A DNA stretch of 31,312 nt from Thiohalocapsa sp964524185. GTDB taxonomy: Bacteria; Pseudomonadota; Gammaproteobacteria; Chromatiales; Chromatiaceae. A program made the translations under genes and the position numbers. The stretch lies in contig CAZGCI010000044.1 in NCBI GenBank assembly GCA_964524185.1, positions 1 to 31,312 of the forward strand, written 5' to 3'. The notes beneath the pieces are model-generated. The model was not told where the DNA came from. It was given only the letters and a program-made list of their open reading frames with translations, and searched no databases. Shown here piece by piece: positions 6,916 to 12,553 of this stretch. Each line of letters opens with the position of its first letter. Position 1 is the stretch's first letter.

Positions 6916-8391
6916 ATGAGCGGTCCGTCTATCGACGAGTTAAAGCAGCTATGGATGCGGGAGGTGTTGCCGAAGCTCCTGCCCTTCGCCGACGCGGCCA
7001 CCAAGGAGCTGCCGCTGGTTCGGTTGCTGCGCCTGTCGCTGTTCCAGGCCTCGGTGGGCATGATGATGGTGCTGCTCTACGGCACCATGAACCGCGTCAT
7101 GGTGGTGGAGAAGGGCGTGCCGACCTGGCTCATTTCCACCATGGTGGCCTTGCCAGTGCTGGTGGCGCCGTTTCGGGCGCTGATCGGCTTTCGCTCCGAT
7201 GTGCATCGCTCCGCCTTCGGCTGGCGCCGGGTTCCCTTCGTCTTGTACGGCACCCTGATGCAGTTCGGTGGCCTGGCGGTGATGCCGTTTGCGCTGCTGC
7301 TGCTGGCGGAGGGCGGCCAGGTGCCGGAGGTGGTGGGCTGGATCGCAGCGGGCGCCGCCTTCCTGGTTGCCGGTGCGGGCATGCACACGACCCAGACCGC
7401 CGGCCTGGCGCTGGCAACGGATTTGGCCACCGAAGAGAGCCGCCCGCGTGTGGTGGCGCTGTTGTTCGTCATGCTGCAGGTGAGCATGTTGGTGGCGGCC
7501 TTGCTTTACGGCCTGGTGTTGACGGATTTCAACACGATGAGTCCGGAGGCTGGGAATCAACGCCTCATCGGCGTGCTGCAGGGTGTCGCGCTCTTGGTGG
7601 TCGGGTTGAACGTGCTGGCCATGTGGAAACAGGAGTCGGTAAACATGGAGCGTGCTGAACAGGCGCTGGCCGAGAAGGCTGCTGACGCGCCGCTGCCGAG
7701 CTTCATCGAGACCTGGCAGCGCTTCGTCAGCGGCGGCAGCGCCGCGCGGTTGCTGCTGGCGCTGGGTTTGGGCACGGCAGCGTTCAGCATGCAGGAGATT
7801 CTGCTCGAGCCCTACGGTGGGCAGGTCCTCGGGCTGACGGTGGCGCAGACGACGCGGCTTACTGCCGTGTGGGCCTTCGGTACGCTGTTGGCCTTCGCGC
7901 TCACCGCGCGCCTGCTCGCGCGCGGTGCCGTGCCGAACCGCATCGCCCTGTACGGTACCCTCATCGGCGTCCTGGCCTTCGCCGCCGTCATCGCTGCCGA
8001 CCCGCTGCACTCGCCCCTGTTGTTCCGCTTCGGCGCCTTCCTCATCGGTTTCGGTGGTGGGTTGTTTGCGGTTGGCACGCTGACTGCGGCCATGGCTATG
8101 GCCCGCGGCGGTCAGAGTGGACTGGCGCTCGGCGCCTGGGGGGCGGTGCAGGCGACCAGTTACGGGCTCGCCGTCGGTTTCGGCGGCGCCTTGCGCGACA
8201 TCTTCGCGGCCGTCGGTAGCTTCGGCTTACTCGGCCTCGAATGGGGCGGCTCCGCCCTCGGCTACACCCTAGTCTACGCCCTCGAGATCTTGCTGCTGAT
8301 CGTGACCTTGGTGGTGCTGGTTCCGCTCGCTTTACGTCCCGCCGCCGGCGAACAGTCGCAGGAGAAGTTCGGTATTGCCGAGATGCCTTGA
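6916..8391 (+). CDS. pucC: BCH-family (PucC/LhaA) light-harvesting assembly transporter
   Basis: A 491-residue polytopic membrane protein of the bacteriochlorophyll-delivery branch of the major facilitator superfamily. Family hallmarks are an N-terminal LVRLLRLSLFQASVGMMMVLLYGTMNRVMVVE, the PVLVAPFRALIGFRSD loop, WRRVPF after helix 3, and FSMQEILLEPYGG at the start of the second half. About 12 membrane helices are apparent. Family members are needed for assembly of LH2 or LH1, probably by delivering pigment. ATG 6916 has GGAG 11 bases upstream; a GTG at 6907 is a less likely start. It is transcribed away from one antenna operon and towards the second. Which of the two antenna types it serves cannot be told from sequence. 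Confidence 0.92.
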   Translation: MSGPSIDELKQLWMREVLPKLLPFADAATKELPLVRLLRLSLFQASVGMMMVLLYGTMNRVMVVEKGVPTWLISTMVALPVLVAPFRALIGFRSDVHRSAFGWRRVPFVLYGTLMQFGGLAVMPFALLLLAEGGQVPEVVGWIAAGAAFLVAGAGMHTTQTAGLALATDLATEESRPRVVALLFVMLQVSMLVAALLYGLVLTDFNTMSPEAGNQRLIGVLQGVALLVVGLNVLAMWKQESVNMERAEQALAEKAADAPLPSFIETWQRFVSGGSAARLLLALGLGTAAFSMQEILLEPYGGQVLGLTVAQTTRLTAVWAFGTLLAFALTARLLARGAVPNRIALYGTLIGVLAFAAVIAADPLHSPLLFRFGAFLIGFGGGLFAVGTLTAAMAMARGGQSGLALGAWGAVQATSYGLAVGFGGALRDIFAAVGSFGLLGLEWGGSALGYTLVYALEILLLIVTLVVLVPLALRPAAGEQSQEKFGIAEMP

Positions 8392-8455
8392 GGGTGGGGA
8401 ATGCGGAGCTGCGGACCTGCGAGCGACCGGCGTATCGAGCCGATCGTCGGCCTTA

Positions 8456-8620
8456 AAGGGCCGAGGGCCGAGGGTGGGGACTCGCGCTCGGGGGCCAGCC
8501 TTGGCGCCTCGGCCGATGCCAGGACTGTGTGTCCGCGCCTTGGCCCTTGGCCCTGGCCCGTGAAGGGCCCGCTGGCGTGCCGGCGCCCGAGTCGTTCGTC
8601 GGTCTGAGGCAACGCCTCGC
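8456..8620 (+). repeat. Dispersed intergenic repeat, 3' half, after pucC
   Basis: It matches the second half of 3254-3474: GATGCCAGGACTGTGTGTCC, the GGCCCTTGGCCCTGGCCCGTGA core, GCTGGCGTGCCGGCGCCCG and GTCGGTCTGAGGCAACGCC. It starts about 65 bases after the pucC stop. The rest of the gap to the next antenna gene (8621-8854) shows no gene. Confidence 0.75.
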
Positions 8621-8854
8621 TACGCTCTGACTGTTTTGCTTGCCTGGCCAAAGCATGGCGGGTGGGGCTCCACTTCAAGCACGCCCAGACCCAACGGTCG
8701 AAACACCGCTATTGCATCGCAAACGGGTGCACCACGCCTTGGGCGCAGCGGGAGCGCGCATCATCGGGTGCGGTGTGTCTAAGGGTGTTCTCGGTGAGGG
8801 GGCTTGATCTAGAGACAGTCGACCGCGGGTGCGCGTCCGGTGTCTTCGGAGGGA

Positions 8855-8941
8855 AGCGCCGTTCCGCGCCCTCTGGAGGGTTTGCAGAACGTAGAACGGC
8901 GCTGTGGCGTCGGTTGGCAGATGCGTCCGTGGAGAACGGAC
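8855..8941 (-). terminator. Two stem-loops downstream of antenna operon 2
   Basis: GTCCGT/ACGGAC with a five-base loop (8925-8941) starts 22 bases after the alpha stop. Then AGCGCCGTTC (8855-8864) pairs perfectly with GAACGGCGCT (8894-8903), with an inner CCCTC/GAGGG hairpin. The arrangement mirrors the pair of hairpins after antenna operon 1. No T-run follows. Confidence 0.55.
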
Positions 8942-8962
8942 AGCGTCTGCCTTAGGGGATGC

Positions 8963-9136
8963 TCAGCCAGCGAGGAAGTTGTACTTCGCGCTGTTCAGGA
9001 CGAAGTTGTGTACTGCCAGCGCAATCAGCAGCACAGTGAACAGAATCGGCATCAACCAGATACCGGGGTGGCAGACCGTCCAGATCTTCCAATCGTCTTC
9101 CGGGTTGCGCGGACGGGGTAGTTGTTGCTCAGCCAT
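8963..9136 (-). CDS. pucA: Light-harvesting antenna alpha subunit, operon 2 (Phe type)
   Basis: A 57-residue alpha chain, MAEQQLPRPRNPEDDWKIW, then CHPGIW (residues 22-27) instead of NPATW. It has His43 as ligand, Tyr52 at His+9, and Phe54-Leu55 where the operon 1 copy has Trp54. A Trp-to-Phe change at this place removes a possible hydrogen bond to the pigment. ATG 9136 is preferred (GAGG eight bases upstream); a TTG at 9154 would add six residues not seen in the paralogue. It is the last gene of the second beta-alpha-beta-alpha unit. Confidence 0.9.
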   Translation of the reverse strand: MAEQQLPRPRNPEDDWKIWTVCHPGIWLMPILFTVLLIALAVHNFVLNSAKYNFLAG

Positions 9137-9190
9137 GGTGTAGCCCTCGGGCAATATAGCGTGATTGGAGTGGTTGGAAATGCTGGTTCG

Positions 9191-9316
9191 TTAGAACCAG
9201 GGCTTCCAAGCCAACACCAGGAAATGTGCCAGCGCGGAGATGCCTACAAACGTTGTGTAGACGATTTTCCACTGCTCGTGGAACTCTTTCGCTTGTTCGG
9301 GAGGAAGACCCATCAT
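9191..9316 (-). CDS. pucB: Light-harvesting antenna beta subunit, operon 2, second copy (short N-terminus)
   Basis: A 41-residue beta chain, MMGLPPEQAKEFHEQW (His13) then FVGISALAHFLVLAWKPWF (His31). It lacks about five N-terminal residues present in the other three beta genes and differs in the membrane helix (GISALAH for GLAAAAH), so it is the most diverged beta. Two adjacent ATGs (9316 and 9313) are possible; GAGGG eight bases before the first favours 9316. It pairs with the alpha at 8963. Confidence 0.85.
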   Translation of the reverse strand: MMGLPPEQAKEFHEQWKIVYTTFVGISALAHFLVLAWKPWF

Positions 9317-9403
9317 CTCGCTTACCCTCGCTTGAAGTTGTCGTTTACCGCCGTGTTGCGTCGGCGGGTCGGTCGCAGCGCCTGACGGCCACTGACGAAT
9401 CGC

Positions 9404-9679
9404 TTACTGAGCCACCGGAGCTGCCGGAGCAGCTGCCGCCGGCGCGGGGGCTGCCGGTGCCGGAGCAGCTGCCGGAGAGGGCGCTGCCGCGACCGGGGCT
9501 TCCTCGGCTTCGGCCAGGAAGTTGTACTTGCTGCCCTCGCCGAGCACCGTGGCATGGACGGCCAGCGCGATCAGTAGCGTTGCGGCCAGGATCGGCAGCA
9601 GCCAGACGCTCGGATGGACTATCGTCCAAATCAGGTAATCCTGTTCTTTCGGCTTGTAGTCGAGAACCTTTTGGAACAT
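9404..9679 (-). CDS. pucA: Light-harvesting antenna alpha subunit with long Ala/Pro tail, operon 2
   Basis: A 91-residue alpha chain, MFQKVLDYKPKEQDYLIW, then VHPSVW (21-26) where operon 1 has LNPAVW. It has His42 as ligand, and Tyr52-Asn53-Phe54-Leu55 replaces the Tyr/Trp of operon 1. From residue 57 on there are about 35 residues of almost only Ala and Pro with two Glu, ending APVAQ. This is far longer than usual for the family; such low-complexity tails are known in some purple bacteria but their role is unclear. GAGG lies eight bases before ATG 9679. Confidence 0.92.
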   Translation of the reverse strand: MFQKVLDYKPKEQDYLIWTIVHPSVWLLPILAATLLIALAVHATVLGEGSKYNFLAEAEEAPVAAAPSPAAAPAPAAPAPAAAAPAAPVAQ

Positions 9680-9699
9680 TGCTCAAACCTCGCTCAGTG

Positions 9700-9843
9700 T
9701 CAGAACCAGGGCTTCCAGGCCAGCACCAGGAAGTGCGCAGCGGCGGCAAGGCCGACGAACGTGGTGTAGACGATTTTCCACTGCTCGTGGAACTCCTTCG
9801 CTTGCTCCGGGCTCAAGCCGGATAGGCTCTTTTGTTCTGCCAT
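9700..9843 (-). CDS. pucB: Light-harvesting antenna beta subunit, operon 2, first gene
   Basis: A 47-residue beta chain, MAEQKSLSGLSPEQAKEFHEQW (His19), then FVGLAAAAHFLVLAWKPWF (His37). Both beta genes of operon 2 have Trp after HEQ where those of operon 1 have Phe. GGAGG lies eight bases before ATG 9843. It is the first gene of the operon, about 140 bases downstream of the promoter near 9987-10014. Confidence 0.9.
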   Translation of the reverse strand: MAEQKSLSGLSPEQAKEFHEQWKIVYTTFVGLAAAAHFLVLAWKPWF

Positions 9844-9982
9844 GGGTCCGCCCTCCGTAAGGGTCGTGGGTTATGCCGCCTGCCGGCGGCGGTTCGTCGC
9901 GGCCGCGCGGCCGCTTGCTCAGAGCGTTGGCGGGTCGGTGCCGCCTAGTCAGTAGCCTGTTGCGAGTACGTAACCGTCAGGC

Positions 9983-10026
9983 GTCAGTTTAGCTAGACAT
10001 ACGAGGTTGTCAAGGAAGCCTGACAA
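9983..10026 (-). promoter_or_regulatory. Antenna operon 2 promoter with PpsR/CrtJ-type operators
   Basis: On the - strand, TTGACA (10014-10009) and TAAACT (9992-9987) are 16 bases apart. TGTCAAGGAAGCCTGACA (10009-10026) is a perfect TGT-N12-ACA site over the -35. CGTCAGTTTAGCTAGACA (9983-10000) over the -10 matches in five of six fixed bases. The site starts are 26 bp apart, exactly as at operon 1. The operon should respond to the same redox/light repressor, perhaps with weaker binding at the imperfect site. Confidence 0.7.
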
Positions 10027-10096
10027 GTAATTTTACGTAAACCTCGCCGTCTGCCCCGCGACCGCGATTGCGCAGGGATTTATAAGCCGAGATGTC

Positions 10097-10275
10097 CTGG
10101 CGCGGCGATGCCCCAGGCCGCGAGCGACTGCGGCGCCGGCACGCCCGCGGGTCGTTCAGTGGCGAGGGCCGAGGTCTCGGACCCGCAGCCCTGGCGTCAG
10201 CGGTTGCGCCTTGGCCTTTCCCACTGCCGTTGCCTGGCACAGGCTGCGGCGTTGAACCTAAGAAGCGCAGTTGAC
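10097..10275 (-). repeat. Dispersed intergenic repeat, near full-length copy
   Basis: Read on the - strand it follows the same order of blocks: AAAGGCCAAGGCGCAACCGC, GACGCCAGGGCTG, CCTCGGCCCTCGCC, TGAACGACCCGCGGGCGTGC, CGGCGCCGCAGTCGCTCG, then GGGGCATCGCC. It lies directly upstream of the antenna operon 2 promoter. Confidence 0.7.
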
Positions 10276-10950
10276 CGCTTCAGGGTGTTTTGACATCGCT
10301 GTGCGGCCGGCGATGTTTGCGCGCTCGGCACGTCACCCACTGGGTGCGCCGCGCGACGCTCGCCCAATGACCTCCACTTGGGCACGCCCCCTGGGGCACG
10401 CCCCGCGGGGCGCCTGGCAGCTGACAACGCCTCGCACTAGAGCGACTCGTCCTCGTCGTTGTGCCTTGCCAGCCGTTATGCGATCAAGCCCGCGGGACGC
10501 ACCCTGACGACCGTCCAGCTGCGCTTTTTTCGGGCTGAACGCTTGGTGCATCTGCAGTGATCTGGCGCGCTCACGCGCTCTCGTGGCAGTGACGTCCTGC
10601 GTGGGGTCCTCTTGTGCGTTGCCGTGGATCGAGCGCACGGACTCAAGGCCGAATTGCCTCCCGCGCTGCGCGCCGTCTCGGCACACCCATGTGTCGATCC
10701 CTCGCCAGTCTGGGGCATCCAATGCACGTAGTGATACGTATACTTTCGCAAGACAGCAGACGGGGCATTCACTGCGGATGCCTGGCGGACCGCTGACGAC
10801 GGGGATGCGCGCCCACAGCGCGCCCGGCCGTTGCCTCGTCCGGCTGTCTGACCGACTGGCAAGGCGGCGCCGGTTCGCTATGCTGGTGGGAGAGCAACGC
10901 TGAAAGCCCTAACACCGCCCCTTCAGGCGCTGACACGTAAGAACAGGTCA
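10276..10950. other. 675 bases without a recognised gene upstream of the kai block
   Basis: Several open frames of 60-130 residues occur on both strands, but they are Arg/Ala/Pro-rich, overlap each other, lack ribosome-binding sites and resemble no family. A G+C palindrome-rich patch (CGCCCCGCGGGGCG) is at about 10397-10410. A short fragment of the dispersed repeat (read on the - strand: GCGCGCCAGATCACTGCAGA and CACCAAGC) lies at about 10537-10573. TATGCT at 10879-10884 is a possible -10 for kaiC, with no convincing -35. Confidence 0.5.
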
Positions 10951-12207
10951 ATGACTGGTCCAGGACCAAACTCGCCCATGCCCGGTGTCGCTAAGTGTTC
11001 GACTGGGATCCGTGGGCTCGACGAGATCACGGGTGGCGGGTTGCCGCGGGGTCGACCTACGCTGGTCGCAGGCGCGGCCGGCTGCGGCAAGACCCTACTA
11101 GCGATGGAGTTCATTGTACGCGGGGCGCGGGACTTCGATGAGCCCGGGGTGTTTGTGGCGTTCGAGGAGAGTGAGACGGAACTGATCGCCAACGTGGAAT
11201 CACTCGGATTCTCGTTAGACGCGCTGGTCGATGACCACAGAGTCGCGCTGGACGGCGTGCAGCTCGAGCGCAGCGAGATCGAGGAGACTGGTGACTACGA
11301 TTTGGAAGGACTGTTCGTCCGTCTAGGCAGCGCGATCGACACGGTGGGCGCGCGGCGCGTGGCGCTGGACGGACTCGATGCGCTGTTTGCCGCTCTGCCG
11401 AGCGAGGCGATCGTGCGTGCTGAGCTTCGGCGTCTCTTCCGCTGGCTGAAGGCCCGAGGCATGACCGCCGTCATTACGGGGGAGCGGGGCGAAAAAGCGC
11501 TCACCCGCCATGGCCTCGAGGAGTACGTGAGCGATTGCGTCATTTTCCTCGACCATCGCGTCAATCACCACGTCGCCACACGCCGCTTGCGGGTGGTCAA
11601 GTATCGCGGCACGCGGCACGGTACCAACGAATACCCTATCCTGATCGACGAACACGGTTTCAGCGTACTGCCCATCAGTTCGCTGGGACTCGCGCACCGC
11701 GTCTCCGTCGAACGTGTATCGACCGGAATCGTGGGCCTCGACGAGATGCTCGGGGGCCAGGGTTTCTACAGGGGCAGCAGCATTTTGCTGTCCGGCAATG
11801 CTGGCGCCGGCAAGACCAGCCTGGGTATCGCCTTCGCGGACAGCATCTGTCGCCGTGGCGGACGGGCGCTGTATTGGTCGTCCGAGGAGTCCCCCGAACA
11901 GCTGCTACGGAATATGTCCTCGATCGGGTTCGATCTGAAACCTCATCTCGACAACGGACGACTCTATTGCCACGCCGTGCGCCCCACGCTGTATGGATTG
12001 GAAAACCATCTGGTGCGCCTGCACCAGCAAGCTTCCCGAGCCCTTGCGAACGTTTATCGGCGACATCTCAAGCACCGAGCCTGTTCTGATCGGTCCCGAC
12101 CTTCAGCCGCGAAGCTGACGGCAACTCATCCAGCAGGAGAACGCCATGCATGCCACCGACCAGCCCATATCTGGCGTCGTTGCGGAGGCGTCGACTGCTG
12201 CGGATGA
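10951..12207 (+). CDS. kaiC: KaiC-family clock ATPase, 3' part deleted and frame fused to kaiB debris
   Basis: KaiC proteins are double RecA-type ATPases/autokinases that form hexamers and set a time signal with KaiB. CI is complete: GAAGCGKT at 41-48 and the catalytic Glu pair E72/E73. CII begins normally with GNAGAGKT at 282-289 and E312/E313. The KaiC sequence then stops at about residue 359 (HLVRLHQ, nucleotide 12028). The remaining 59 codons read a kaiB remnant and the start of the next kaiB out of frame. Intact KaiC has about 520-570 residues, so the rest of CII, the phosphorylation sites and the C-terminal loop are gone. CI might still hydrolyse ATP. A weak AGGTC precedes ATG 10951. 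Confidence 0.85.
   Translation: MTGPGPNSPMPGVAKCSTGIRGLDEITGGGLPRGRPTLVAGAAGCGKTLLAMEFIVRGARDFDEPGVFVAFEESETELIANVESLGFSLDALVDDHRVALDGVQLERSEIEETGDYDLEGLFVRLGSAIDTVGARRVALDGLDALFAALPSEAIVRAELRRLFRWLKARGMTAVITGERGEKALTRHGLEEYVSDCVIFLDHRVNHHVATRRLRVVKYRGTRHGTNEYPILIDEHGFSVLPISSLGLAHRVSVERVSTGIVGLDEMLGGQGFYRGSSILLSGNAGAGKTSLGIAFADSICRRGGRALYWSSEESPEQLLRNMSSIGFDLKPHLDNGRLYCHAVRPTLYGLENHLVRLHQQASRALANVYRRHLKHRACSDRSRPSAAKLTATHPAGERHACHRPAHIWRRCGGVDCCG
12029..12118 (+). pseudogene. Tail of a first kaiB gene, 5' part deleted
   Basis: Frame 2 from 12029 encodes KLPEPLRTFIGDISSTEPVL, then IGPDLQPRS and TGA at 12116-12118. This is the typical C-terminal segment of KaiB-like proteins (compare RLPLPLRRLIGDMADEHRVL in the intact kaiB just downstream). 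It has no start of its own and follows the last recognisable kaiC codon at once. The ancestral order was therefore kaiC-kaiB-kaiB, with one deletion removing the kaiC end and the start of the first kaiB. The junction coincides with AAGCTT at 12029-12034. Confidence 0.75.
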
Positions 12208-12544
12208 AGTGCTGATGGATCCGGATGCGATGGACCCAAGGGCCAACGGGCTTGGCTATGCCCTGACCCTCTATGTGGCGAGCCTGACCCCGCGCTCCGT
12301 TGACGCGCTGAAGGCCATCACAGCCCTCTGCGAGAAGCATCTCAAGGGTCGATACACCCTTGACGTCATCGATATCTATGAGCGTCCGTCGCTGGCGAAG
12401 CGTGATCAGATCCTCGCGGCACCGACGCTCATCAAGCGATTGCCGCTACCGCTGCGACGCCTGATCGGCGACATGGCCGACGAGCACCGTGTCCTTTTGG
12501 GCCTCGACCTGTGCGGGAAAGGGAACGGCATCCATCAGGACTGA
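12146..12544 (+). CDS. kaiB: KaiB-family clock protein
   Basis: A 132-residue protein. The thioredoxin-like KaiB domain covers about residues 38-123: LTLYVASLTPRSVDALK, the central YTLDVIDIYERPSLA, APTLIKRLPLPLRRLIGDM and LLGLDL, all typical. An N-terminal extension of about 35 polar residues precedes it; classical KaiB has about 100 residues. KaiB binds the CI ring of KaiC and recruits partners that alter output kinases. GGAGA lies six bases before ATG 12146. The TGA is only nine bases before the histidine kinase start, so the genes form one operon. Confidence 0.92.
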   Translation: MHATDQPISGVVAEASTAADEVLMDPDAMDPRANGLGYALTLYVASLTPRSVDALKAITALCEKHLKGRYTLDVIDIYERPSLAKRDQILAAPTLIKRLPLPLRRLIGDMADEHRVLLGLDLCGKGNGIHQD

Positions 12545-12553
12545 CCAACGCCC

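Noticed and set aside
6949..8010. 353-residue frame antisense to pucC
   Set aside because: Gln/His/Arg-rich shadow of pucC codons, no start signal and no family features; pucC itself is unmistakable.
10276..10950. Several 60-130 residue frames upstream of kaiC
   Set aside because: Mutually overlapping, low-complexity, no start signals; they partly cover repeat fragments.
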